A stretch of 64,000 nucleotides of DNA, taken from NCBI RefSeq assembly GCF_004087835.1, contig NZ_CP035119.1, forward strand, positions 2,728,001-2,792,000. The letters run 5' to 3'. The translations under genes were made by a program, and so were the position numbers. Each line of letters opens with the position of its first letter. Within the stretch, counting starts at the first letter, position 1. Shown here piece after piece: positions 8,186 through 17,200 of the stretch. Source of the DNA: Halorussus pelagicus. GTDB lineage: Archaea; Halobacteriota; Halobacteria; Halobacteriales; Haladaptataceae. Under the pieces are notes generated by a model. The model was not told the DNA's origin. It ran no database searches and saw only the letters and a list, made by a program, of their open reading frames with translations.

Positions 8186-8688
8186 GAGTCGTCGTCACCG
8201 GGACTCCCGGAACGGGAAAGACCTCGGCAGTAGACGTTCTCGACACAGAACTAGAAGTCGTCCACCTCAACGACCTCATCAAGGACGAAAACCTCTGGGC
8301 GGAGCGCGACGAGGAGCGCGACAGCCTCGTAGCGGACCTCGACGCGGTGGCCGAGCGACTGGATGGGCGCGACGACCTGCTCGTCGAGTCACACCTCGCG
8401 CATCACCTCGATGCCGACAGAGTCGTCGTCCTGCGGTGTCACCCCGAGGAACTGGAACGACGACTCACCGAGCGTGGCGAGTCCGAGACGAAAGCGGAGG
8501 AGAACGCCGAGAGCGAAGCCCTCGACGTGATTCTCTCGGAAGCGGTGAACGCCCACGGCGTCGAGAACGTCTACGAAATCGAAACGACCGACCGAGACCC
8601 CGACGAGGTGGCCGACGAGATTTCGGCCGTCGTCGAGGGCGAGCGAGAACCGAGCGCGGGCGAGGTTTCGTACATCGACTACGTATGA
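8182..8688 (+). CDS. AK6/Fap7-type adenylate kinase family protein
   Basis: A 168-residue small P-loop kinase. The GTG start overlaps the hisC stop. Walker A GTPGTGKT sits at residues 7-14, followed by a short NMP-binding part (VVHLNDLIKDENLW) and a LID-like arginine segment (CHPEELERRLTERGE). This is the archaeal relative of eukaryotic AK6/hCINAP/Fap7, which works with uS11 in small-subunit maturation and has adenylate kinase activity. The role in ribosome assembly is known for homologues and inferred here. Confidence 0.85.
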   Translation: MRVVVTGTPGTGKTSAVDVLDTELEVVHLNDLIKDENLWAERDEERDSLVADLDAVAERLDGRDDLLVESHLAHHLDADRVVVLRCHPEELERRLTERGESETKAEENAESEALDVILSEAVNAHGVENVYEIETTDRDPDEVADEISAVVEGEREPSAGEVSYIDYV

Positions 8689-9293
8689 CCCTCGACCAGT
8701 TTCGCCACGTCGCCGACCGGATGCTCGCCCCGTTCGTCTCGCTGTCGTCCAGACTCGGCCTGACGCCCGACGCCGTCAGCGTCGTCGCGTTCGCACTCGC
8801 TGGTGGCGCTGGCGCAGCGTTCTATCTGGGCGGGACCGACCCGCTCTGGTATCTGGCCGGGGCGATTCTCGTCTTCCTGAACGGGTGGCTCGACCTGCTC
8901 GACGGCGCGCTGGCCCGCGAACTCGGCACCGACTCGAAGGCGGGCGACCTGCTCGACCACGTCCTCGACCGGTACGCTGACGTGGTGGTCATCTCGGGCC
9001 TCGCGGCCGGAATCGGTCGCTACGCGCTCGGACTTGCGGCCGTGACGGGCGTACTGATGACCTCCTATCTCGGCACGCAGGCCCAAGCGGTCGGACTCGA
9101 CCGAGTGTACGGCGGCCTGCTCGGGCGGGCCGACCGTCTCGCGCTCATCGGCGTGACCGGCGCGCTCGCGGCCTTCGTGACGGCGACGCCCGCGGGTCTC
9201 TCGGTGGTCGCGTGGTTGCTCGTCGTCTTCGCAGTCGTCGGCCACTTCACCGCCCTCCAGCGATTCTACTACGCGTGGCGGGCGCTTTCTTGA
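8685..9293 (+). CDS. CDP-alcohol phosphatidyltransferase family protein
   Basis: A 202-residue membrane enzyme with about six hydrophobic segments. It has the full family motif DGxxAR-(8)-GxxxDxxxD: LLDGALARELGTDSK then GDLLDHVLD at about residues 68-92. It transfers a phosphoalcohol from, or to, a CDP-activated lipid during polar lipid synthesis. In archaea the products include archaetidylinositol phosphate, -serine and -glycerol phosphate; the acceptor cannot be told here. ATG overlaps the previous stop (ATGA). Confidence 0.85.
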   Translation: MTLDQFRHVADRMLAPFVSLSSRLGLTPDAVSVVAFALAGGAGAAFYLGGTDPLWYLAGAILVFLNGWLDLLDGALARELGTDSKAGDLLDHVLDRYADVVVISGLAAGIGRYALGLAAVTGVLMTSYLGTQAQAVGLDRVYGGLLGRADRLALIGVTGALAAFVTATPAGLSVVAWLLVVFAVVGHFTALQRFYYAWRALS

Positions 9294-9356
9294 AGACCGG
9301 CACACAGTTAACTTTTTCAGTGCTGGAAGTGTCGAAATTAGCAGAGGTACAGAGAC

Positions 9357-9608
9357 ATGACGAGTGAACGTCCGGGCGAGTCGGGTATCAGCGTCGATTT
9401 GGAGGACATTCTCCCAGCGAACAGCCACATCACGATGGACGAGTTCCTCGAAACCGCCGAGGAGGTTGACTCGCTGTTCGAGTTGAGCCGCGAGACCCGA
9501 CTCTCACGCGATAAGTGTCGGAGGATTCTCAAGTATTTCGAGCGAAGCGAGGAAGTCAAGCAGGGTTTCGGCTATCTCCGCGACCAACGCGACGAGCGCC
9601 TGCCGTAG
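9357..9608 (+). CDS. small conserved haloarchaeal-type protein, possibly DNA-binding
   Basis: An 83-residue acidic protein. Residues about 25-80 (ITMDEFLETAEEVDSLFEL and LSRDKCRRILKYFERSEEV) look like a compact helical bundle, perhaps a degenerate winged helix in which SRDKCRRILKYF would be the recognition helix. A T-rich element (AACTTTTTCAG) lies about 45 nt upstream. I do not recognise the family. The position just ahead of aMBF1 is suggestive only. Confidence 0.6.
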   Translation: MTSERPGESGISVDLEDILPANSHITMDEFLETAEEVDSLFELSRETRLSRDKCRRILKYFERSEEVKQGFGYLRDQRDERLP

Positions 9609-9637
9609 TCACGACTTCGGCGGTCCTCGCGGCGTGG

Positions 9638-9645
9638 AATTTAAG
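9638..9645 (+). promoter_or_regulatory. TATA box for aMBF1
   Basis: AATTTAAG centred 28 nt before ATG 9670; a canonical haloarchaeal TATA box with a leaderless start. Confidence 0.55.
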
Positions 9646-9669
9646 AGCGGCGACAGACTACCATTCAGT

Positions 9670-10197
9670 ATGGTTCAGTGTGAGATGTGCGGTGCCGAGA
9701 CGAGTTCCCCGAAGACCATCAAGGTCGAAGGGGCCGAGTTGGATGTCTGCGACAACTGCTCGGACTTCGGGACCGAGGTCAAGACTCAGGACGCCAGTTC
9801 TACGTCTACCAAGTACTCGACGAGTTCGTCGTCTTCCGGTAGTTCTTCGTCTTCGTCGTCGAGTACCTCTTCGAGTTCCTCCCGGTCGCGGCGCTCGGAC
9901 ATGTTTGACGACATGGACGAACTCGCCCAAGACTACGACGACCGCATCCGAAAGGCCCGCGAGAGTACCGGAATGAGTCAGGAGGACCTCGCCGACGAAC
10001 TCAACGAGAAGGCCAGTCTCATCCGGAAACTGGAACTCGGCGACGTGCTTCCGAGCGACGAGGTCCAGCAAAAGCTCGAACGCAAACTCGATATTCAACT
10101 AACTGCTGGCGGTTCCTCTGACGACGACGAGGACTGGAGCGGCGGCAACTCCACCGGCGAGTACACCCTCGGCGACGTGGTCAAGCGAAAGGATTAG
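9670..10197 (+). CDS. archaeal multiprotein bridging factor 1 (aMBF1)
   Basis: A 175-residue protein: a zinc ribbon at residues 4-37 (CEMCGAE and CDNC), a long Ser-rich linker (about 47-80), then a HTH_3/Cro-C1 domain (RKARESTGMSQEDLADELN, EKASLIRKLELGDVLPSDE) matching the conserved MBF1 fold. aMBF1 is a conserved archaeal HTH protein that binds ribosomes and perhaps the basal machinery. The poly-Ser linker is longer than in many relatives, as common in haloarchaea. Start set by TATA spacing. Confidence 0.9.
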   Translation: MVQCEMCGAETSSPKTIKVEGAELDVCDNCSDFGTEVKTQDASSTSTKYSTSSSSSGSSSSSSSSTSSSSSRSRRSDMFDDMDELAQDYDDRIRKARESTGMSQEDLADELNEKASLIRKLELGDVLPSDEVQQKLERKLDIQLTAGGSSDDDEDWSGGNSTGEYTLGDVVKRKD

Positions 10198-10618
10198 ACC
10201 GACGCGCGGTCGGTGGGTCAATAGTGTCGCCGCTCGCCCGAAAATCCGAACGCCGATTCGCCCTCCTGTCCTCTCCTGAGAGCGCGCCATTCGTAGTATT
10301 GTAATCAACCCGCCACGTAACGCGACACCGAGCGAGGACTATTTCTCTGCCTTCGTCGCTGAGAGCCGAGAATCTGCCAGAACGCGCCGACGACTTGTGA
10401 CACCGTTCAGAAGTTGGCAGTTTGGCCAAAAATACAAATGAAACGGGTCACTGGGGGATTGTCTGGGCAGTGAAAGATCAGAATTTTCTTTCGACTACTA
10501 GAGATAGCTTCTTCGTGGAAGTAATACGTCTATTCCTTGCAAATACTGACTAAATCGCCCACAAAAACAGATTGCAGTAGCTCACCATCGAGAGATGAAC
10601 ACTAATAGCCGAGACCTC
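10198..10618. other. intergenic transition from core to island
   Basis: About 420 bp. The first 200 bp are GC-rich, with no supported gene. From about 10430 the DNA becomes AT-rich and marks the start of the accessory island. No RNA gene or convincing reading frame seen. The candidate left target duplication of the IS4-type element is at 10572-10582. Confidence 0.5.
10572..10582. repeat. candidate target-site duplication, left copy
   Basis: TTGCAGTAGCT, identical and in the same orientation as 12437-12447 on the other side of the transposase gene. Confidence 0.4.
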
Positions 10619-12436
10619 TCAGTCTCCGGGATCAAACAAATAGACGCCAACCAGCTCGCTAATTTCTCCTGCCTGAATCAGAGGCTTCTCGCCAAGGTTA
10701 ACAGTCACTTCATCGCGTAACAAGAAGTTCGTTAGTCGCCAGACGTTGTACATAATCACCGCGATTACAAAATACAGAAACCGAACACGGTAATCTTTCG
10801 AGGCCGACGTTGGTAGAAAGTGTTCTTTTATTGTTTTATATTCATTCTCGATCTCCCACCGATGGCCGTACTGAGCAGTTAACCCCTGCGCCCGATCAGG
10901 AGAAACTTCCGCGTTCGTCGTGAAAATTGAGTACGTCTCTTTCTCTTCTGTCGAAGGCACGTACATGATGCTCACATCGTGAGAACGCCCGTCGCCTCCG
11001 TCAAGCCTTGCAGGTTCCACCGCGATGTCTGCAACGGAATGTTCTTTGACTTTTTCTATATTATCATAGTCTACTGTGGCGTTCATTCGTTTTGGAATCA
11101 CGTACTGAACGTCGTGACGATCAATCACGTCTCGAACTCCGATTGTATCGAAACCCCTGTCGGCGAATAATTTTTGAATATTAACATGACGGCTTGCCTG
11201 CTCTAGCAAACGATCAACAATCTTCGCCCGTGACGTCGTTTGTATCTCTTCGTCCTCCCACCACCGCTTGTCACGAACTGGTTCGATAGCGAGGACGAGA
11301 GGAGTATCCTCTGCGACAATGGTAAGTGTCGCAAATTGATAGCCACGCTTACCGTCACCCTTCAATCCACTTACCATCTCTGGATAGTCATTCCGTAGGT
11401 AACGCTCCTCACCGTCTACTGGAATGGGTTCTTTCCACTCCTCAGTATCTTCTTCGTTGCAGTACGGGGAGGGCTCAAACTCCCATGATGTAATGTCAAT
11501 AGCTGCTTTGACTGGTTCTCGGAGACCGCCTTGGTCACGCTCTGCTATTTCATTTAGCAGTTGGTCAACGCCAGCGTGGAATGGCGACAAAACCTCCTTT
11601 CGGATCCGTTCCCAGTCCGGCGGTCGTCGCCCGTCAGCAAAGTCGCTAAGATCGGTTTGTGAGTCTGGGGCAGCGATCTTTTTCATCGTTCGATTATGCG
11701 AAGAGCCGTGTGGAACCTCATCACGCCTACTCAGCCACGCGAACCGCCGACGTGGAGTAGTCGTTCCTGCATTTGTTAGGGTGAGGTAGCCTTGCCGCTC
11801 GAAATACGCCTGTAGTTCGTATTTACAGTTTGAAGCTCGGTTGGCACTAAACTCATCAAACCCAAGTTCTGTGGCCCGATTGACGGCCTCGGCAATTTGC
11901 TCTTTTCCGATACTATCTCCGGCATTGATGTCGTCAGGGTCAAATGCAGGTTCACTCGCAAAGGTCACATTTTGACGAGTGCATATTTCGCGGATATGCT
12001 TCGCTGCCGTCGTAATCCCCCGGCGTTCGTGAATGCTAAACCGATTCCGCCACATGTAGTTGATAGTCTGTTGACGGGGTGGCTGATCAAGACCCAACCG
12101 GACATGGACAAATGCTGCGCCGCTGAGACGTCGAGCGAGTCTCGAATCATTAAATCCTTGGATGTGCTGGTACAGGAACATCAAAACGACCGATTCAAGC
12201 TCGTATTTTGCCCGACCGGGCTCGTCGTAGTCGGAGAACCAGCTTTCGGTGATATTAAGATTGGAAACTACGCGGGTGATGTGGTTGTGAATGTGACACA
12301 GGTCGTCTGCCTGTTGACATAAGGCTTCAATGACGGTTCTCCAGTCACTCTCTTGATCTACTGCGAGTTGCGATTCAGTAGTGTTCTGTCGAGATTGTGA
12401 GGGCATTCCGGGGCTTTTGATCTGTCTGGCTACTCT
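10583..12436 (-). mobile_element. IS4-family insertion sequence (proposed limits)
   Basis: The transposase gene at 10619-12406 is bracketed by an 11-bp direct repeat, TTGCAGTAGCT, at 10572-10582 and 12437-12447. That leaves 30-36 bp of non-coding end on each side, the usual IS geometry, and 10-12 bp duplications are known for ISH8/IS231-type IS4 elements. Terminal inverted repeats are not convincing, so the limits are inferred from the direct repeat alone. Confidence 0.45.
10619..12406 (-). CDS. IS4-family DDE transposase
   Basis: A full-length 595-residue transposase. The catalytic triad can be placed: first Asp in AAIDITSWEFEP (about 298), second in LFADRGFD (about 420), and Glu in YGHRWEIENEYKTIKE (about 525). 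The last segment fits the Y-(2)-R-(3)-E-(6)-K signature of IS4 exactly. The N-terminal 200 residues hold a helical DNA-binding region (FNDSRLARRLSG). It has no internal stop or frameshift, so it may be active. It is longer than most ISH8-type transposases. Confidence 0.85.
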   Translation of the reverse strand: MPSQSRQNTTESQLAVDQESDWRTVIEALCQQADDLCHIHNHITRVVSNLNITESWFSDYDEPGRAKYELESVVLMFLYQHIQGFNDSRLARRLSGAAFVHVRLGLDQPPRQQTINYMWRNRFSIHERRGITTAAKHIREICTRQNVTFASEPAFDPDDINAGDSIGKEQIAEAVNRATELGFDEFSANRASNCKYELQAYFERQGYLTLTNAGTTTPRRRFAWLSRRDEVPHGSSHNRTMKKIAAPDSQTDLSDFADGRRPPDWERIRKEVLSPFHAGVDQLLNEIAERDQGGLREPVKAAIDITSWEFEPSPYCNEEDTEEWKEPIPVDGEERYLRNDYPEMVSGLKGDGKRGYQFATLTIVAEDTPLVLAIEPVRDKRWWEDEEIQTTSRAKIVDRLLEQASRHVNIQKLFADRGFDTIGVRDVIDRHDVQYVIPKRMNATVDYDNIEKVKEHSVADIAVEPARLDGGDGRSHDVSIMYVPSTEEKETYSIFTTNAEVSPDRAQGLTAQYGHRWEIENEYKTIKEHFLPTSASKDYRVRFLYFVIAVIMYNVWRLTNFLLRDEVTVNLGEKPLIQAGEISELVGVYLFDPGD

Positions 12437-12447
12437 TTGCAGTAGCT
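12437..12447. repeat. candidate target-site duplication, right copy
   Basis: TTGCAGTAGCT. The preceding GGCTACT also pairs with AGTAGC to form a short hairpin, so the repeat could instead be part of an IS end. Confidence 0.4.
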
Positions 12448-12840
12448 GTCTTCGTAATTTACGTATGATATCCTTCGGAAAGTGGCTATCGGCAACGCTG
12501 TATCGTTTACTCTTTCGCCGTATAGCTACCGCTCCTGAAGGGGAAACACTATTACGGTGGAAGTAGAGGAAACAGTTGTCTAGGCCGTTTCCTTTCTTGA
12601 TCGTTGTCCTTGCTTAGCGACAGTACCATTGTGCGCGCTATATTTAAATCCCGGCGGAAAATATAATCTTCTAGACTTAACCAATACGCTGGTTAAATGG
12701 TCTGAGAAGGCACTTAGTGAGGTAATAGATATTCACCAGAAGTAGAATGTAGAGTTTAGAGGATTATAAAGAAAACTCAGTTCCTGCCGTAGTCCGGTGG
12801 TTTTCTTATTCTATAACAGTGAGGAAAATACTATACTAAA
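12448..12840. other. AT-rich gene-free stretch with an inverted repeat
   Basis: About 390 bp with no supported gene. It contains a perfect 7-bp inverted repeat with 6-nt loop (TTAACCA-atacgc-TGGTTAA, 12677-12696), which resembles a repressor site for a lost gene. Nothing else seen. Confidence 0.4.
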
Positions 12841-13096
12841 CTAAGGAGTACCCCTAGCGACGGAAATCTCTACGGATATTTCTCTCAAAAGATACGACCT
12901 GTTGGTCCACGGGTTGCCGTCGTCTTCCAAGCGGTCGGGAAGCACAATGTTTGCTTGATGCCCGTCTACCGAGACGATTACTTGCTCTTCAACAGGCGAG
13001 TTGCCGTAGAACTCCTATAAGTAGCTGTCATTGTTCTTGTGGCTCGCGAATATTGAGGTCTTTTCTGCGTGAACACCTCTACGAGCGACCGCCTAT
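12841..13096 (-). pseudogene. decayed reading frame, family unknown
   Basis: On the minus strand a coding-like frame reads AVARRGVHAEKTSIFASHK, then a TAG (13015-13017), then EFYGNSPVEEQVIVSVDG, DRLEDDGNPWTNRSYLL and a stop at 12841. Composition (Asp/Glu-rich, sensible hydrophobic spacing) and higher GC than the surrounding DNA suggest a real gene fragment with one nonsense mutation. No start codon or homology was recognised. Confidence 0.35.
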
Positions 13097-13380
13097 GCTT
13101 AATTCGGAGTTTTCACGTCACTTTCATTGGTATTATAAGAGAGCAGATTTAAGAGAAATTGTTTTAGAATAAACCCATGCATGTTAAATATCGGTAGGAT
13201 AAAATTTAGATTTGTTTAGAATATTAAAGTAATTTATCAAAGAACAAGATAGAATAAATCCACACGTTCGAGATGTGGCACGCTACAAAATGAGGTATAT
13301 ACAATAAATCCTGACTCATTAGCTCATTCGCTGTGGATGGGAATCGGTCGACGCGGAAATATTATGGCAATTCGAATTCT
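13097..13380. other. AT-rich gene-free stretch
   Basis: About 285 bp of AT-rich DNA between the decayed frame and the IS6 element. I see no gene, repeat or RNA. Confidence 0.4.
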
Positions 13381-14079
13381 GGGCATTGTCCAAATTAGCT
13401 GATTCCATGCGAAGGCGAAGGTCTGCAACCAATTTCGGCAGAGCGGTGCGTCGCGTGGCGGAAATGATTAGCGAACTGTTGAGCTTGCCGTTTTAGTTCT
13501 TTGAAGACACGTTCGACGCCATTCCGATTTCCATAGCGAACATACTGAAATCGAAAGTTTTGCTCGAAGAGTGCGGCCTGTAACCACGGCGCACCATCGA
13601 CGAGAAACACCGCGTCGCCGACGTGGTGTTTCTCTTGCAATTCGGTAAGAAACTTCTTCGACACAACGATAGTTCGTGTCGGATAGAGCTTGACGTGCAG
13701 GAATTCGTTAGTTTTGGGATCGACGGCGGCGTACAGCCAGTAGCGCTGGTCGTTTAGTTGAATCACAGTTTCATCGACCGCAACGTGATTCGGCTCTTTC
13801 CCGTCTGTCGGCTGTAGATCGGCTTTCTGCACCCAATTATGAATAGTTGAGCGACACCGTTCGACACCGAACTGTTCGAGAACAGAAACAGTATCCGAAA
13901 GTGATAATCCGGCCGCGTGAAGATGAATACTGAGCTTCATCAGCGGCTCCGGTGTCGCTTCTCTCTCCACAAAATCTAATTCGATCCAGTCGCTACACTC
14001 GTTGAGGTGGTTGAATTCGGGCATAGAGCACCACGAATCACAACCGCCTCATCCTTCAGCCTTATCTGAACACTACCCC
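13381..14079 (-). mobile_element. IS6-family insertion sequence
   Basis: The ends are an imperfect inverted repeat: 13381-13400 (GGGCATTGTCCAAATTAGCT) and the complement of 14058-14079 (GGGTAGTGTTCAGATAAGGC after the first G), matching at about 14 of 18 positions. The resulting 0.7 kb size is normal for haloarchaeal IS6 elements. No matching 8-bp target duplication is visible, so it is an old or rearranged copy. Confidence 0.6.
13395..14024 (-). pseudogene. IS6-family transposase with C-terminal frameshift
   Basis: A DDE transposase of the IS6/IS26 type: a short HTH (GLSLSDTVSVLEQFGVE), first Asp in VAVDETVIQL (about 73), second Asp in FLVDGAPWL (about 127), and Glu in YGNRNGVERVFKELKR (about 170). 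After SAE the frame breaks. In the next frame the expected ending NWLQTFAFAWNQLI follows, so one A appears lost from a short A run at about 13431. The catalytic triad is kept but the last helix is scrambled, so activity is doubtful. Confidence 0.8.
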
Positions 14080-14257
14080 TGAAGACGGCCAAAGGCTTCT
14101 TCAGTGGTATCCACGCTCAGGGTTCCAGTAATCACGATGCGTCTATACCTGCACCCACCGTCCTCTAGCCCATCAATTCCAGGAGCGGGGACTGCCAGCA
14201 ATGCGCGACCCAGATTCAAACCTTTAAGTCAGTGTGAAAACCACGTCCTGTCATACG
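14080..14257. other. upstream region of the defence-like cassette
   Basis: About 180 bp between the IS6 end and the ATPase gene, GC-rich again. It carries the TATA box described separately. No gene supported. Confidence 0.4.
14223..14228 (+). promoter_or_regulatory. TATA box of the ATPase-methylase-helicase cassette
   Basis: TTTAAG lies 30-35 nt before ATG 14258 and is the only good box before this gene. It probably drives at least the first two overlapping genes. Confidence 0.5.
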
Positions 14258-17200
14258 ATGAGTACACAAGAGGAGGAGGTGACTTCGCTCTTCGAGGCTT
14301 GCCAGCCTCGCTCCGACGTTATCAATGGGACGTTGGAAGAAGAGCAATTCGCCGCGAACCTCGCGACCGTCGCCCACGAACCCGATGAGGCTGCCCCTGT
14401 GTATCGGGACGCCGTAGAATTTTTCGAAACCACGTACCCCACCGAGGGGTTGGCCACTCTTCTGAGCAACCTCTCAGGGCGGTTTTTGGACGCCACAGAT
14501 AGGGATACTTATGGGTATAAGAGTAGCATTCTCTGTCTAGACACGACCTTCGGCGGCGGGAAAACGCACGATCTTATCGCTTCTTACCACCTCGCGAACA
14601 GTCCGACTGATATCGGGAATCTCTCTAAGTTCGTCGATAAAGACGATCTGGCGACCGAGTATCTGGACGCTGTTTCCGATGGGCTCGAAGCAAATTCGGC
14701 CGTCTTCGTTGGAGGGCACGTCGACGCTCGAAGCGCCCGGAGTAGCCGAACCGACCCGAACGCCCCGGACACGAATACGATGTGGGGCGAAATTGCGTAC
14801 CAGCTATTCGGTCTCGACGGCTATCGCGAGATTGAGGACTACGACCGCGACCGGCAGGCACCGGGTCAGAATACATTAAAAGATCTGCTTGAACAGAGTG
14901 ACCAACCCTCGGTGGTCCTCATCGACGAAATCGCGGAATATCTTGAGGACGCCTCCACGCTCGAGGTCGGTGGGGCAACGCTTGCCAGCCAGACCGTCTC
15001 CTTCATGAAGTCACTGCTGGAGACGGCAGCTCAGGTCGACACGCTCACGGTCATTTACAGTATTGCAGACTCGGCATTCAAGGAGGAAGCCGAAGAGGTC
15101 CGCGGCCTGATTGACGAACTAGATGCCGTCGTCCAGCGCCAGCAGAAGGTAATCACCCCTACCGGGGAAACCGAAGTCGGCGCTGTTCTCCAGCACCGTC
15201 TATTCGATGAAATCGATACAGACGTCGCAACTACGGTGGCGGAACAATACTTCCACTTCTACGACGAAGCTCCGCGCCAGTTCCCGCAGGAGGTCAGCGA
15301 CGACAGCTATCGCTCTAAGCTTGAACGGGAGTATCCGTTCCACCCGACCGTCATTGAAACGCTCACCGAGAAAATCGATACGATTCCGGACTTCCAGCGA
15401 ACCCGTGGGGCACTAAAACTGCTCGGGCGAGCGATTCACTATCTCTGGAATGATCAGCCTGGTGAGTACGACCGGCACTTTCTCCGACTCTATGACCTCA
15501 CGCCAGCGGATGATGCTCCAGATGGTAGTATCCGAGCGACACTCAACGAATCGCTGTTTGAATTCGTCGATCTGGGTGCTGCGGTGACCGCTGACATTTA
15601 CACGCGTGACGGAACGGCACACGCGCAGCTTGAGGATCAGAAATGGACGGAGAAGGGGATTCCTGCGCTCGGTACCCACATCACGACCACGGTCCTCTGG
15701 AATAGTCTCGCATTTGGTGAACAGGCGTCTGGGATCGCTCGACGTGGCCTCAACGAAGCAATCGGACATCCCGATGTCTCGTTCGATCACTACGATAACG
15801 CGTTGAAGAACCTTGGCGGCGACGATATGAGCGTCGCCTGCTACTACCTCTACGACGAGGACCAGATTCGGTTCAAGGCCGAACCGAACCTGATCAGGAT
15901 TATCGACCAGCGAATTCAAAACACCTCCGAGGAGCAAGCCCGGAGTCGGTTCGAAGCGCGATTAGACCGTGAGGTCGGAAGCGGGGGCTTCAACATCGAA
16001 ATGTTCCCCGAGGAACCAGCGGACGTAACAGATGATGGTTCCACGCCCACGCTTTCGATCATGCACATGCTTACGGCACCCGTGCAAACGGAGCGAGGGA
16101 AAGAAACCGAAGTCCCTGACAAGATCCAGGAGTTGTACGAGAAGACCGCCGCGAAACACGGAGGTAAGATTCAGAACCGGAGAAATAAGAACTACGTCTT
16201 GTTCTTGGCACCCGATTCGGAACTCCTTGAGAATGCTATCGGCCAGGCGACGCGTCTCGAAGCCATCGAGGACCTACGGGGGGACTCCCAGCAGACTGCG
16301 GATCTCTCCGACGAGCAATTTCAGGAACTTCGTGACAGAGAGGACGAAGCACGTGGGCTCCTCGGTGAGAGCGTTCGAAACGTCTATCGTCACCTGTTCT
16401 ACGTCGAGGACGACGGCCTGACACACGTTACTATCACTTCCGTTGATGCCAGCGGCGGAACAAAGCTCGTCGATGCGGTCCGGACCACGCTCGAAGATAT
16501 GAACCGGATCATCCGGGACGACGACCAGCCCAAAGGAAAGGTCTGGTTCAACCAGAAGTTGTGGCAGAGTCAGAAGCAGCGGATGACGACGGCGGACCTA
16601 GAAGCACAGTTCGCACGGAAACCGGGGCTACCCTTCCTCTTAAGTACGAAGCCGTTACGAAAGACCATCGCACGAATGGTCTCAGATTACGAGTACGCCT
16701 ACTGGGATAGTGAGACGGGGACAGCATACTGGAACGCCAAGTCACAGCCTGACAACTGGCAGCACGATGCCCCTCTCCCAGATTCGCCGGACGTCACGAC
16801 TTCGATTACTGATTCGCAGGTCAAGATTGGCGACGAGTACGAACTCTTCGCGAGTATCGAGGATCTCCTCGATCAACACGGCGACGAGATTCGGCCGCCG
16901 GAGCTCTCCGGATGCGCGAACTGCGACAAGGACCTCCCTTCCCAGAGTACCCACAAGCTGTGTGAGGAATGTCGGAACAAGTCTGCCGAGTGTGACGAAT
17001 GCGGAGATCGAGTCGAAAGCAAAACAAAAGCCGATGAACCCGTTCTGTGTGAGGACTGCAAAACGGGTCCTGGTGGAACGTGGAACAAATCCACGACGGG
17101 GTCGATGAGTGCGAAGCGGGCCTTTAACGAGATCCGCGGACACGCCGTATCCCAAGCAGGTAGCAATTCGATACCAGGAATTGACTCGCTGATTGTGCAG

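Noticed and set aside
12951-13172. Plus-strand 73-codon frame
   Set aside because: Ser/Arg/Cys-rich without domain; the opposite strand has better coding character.
13369-14090. 8-bp target duplication for the IS6 element
   Set aside because: Sequences outside the two ends do not match.
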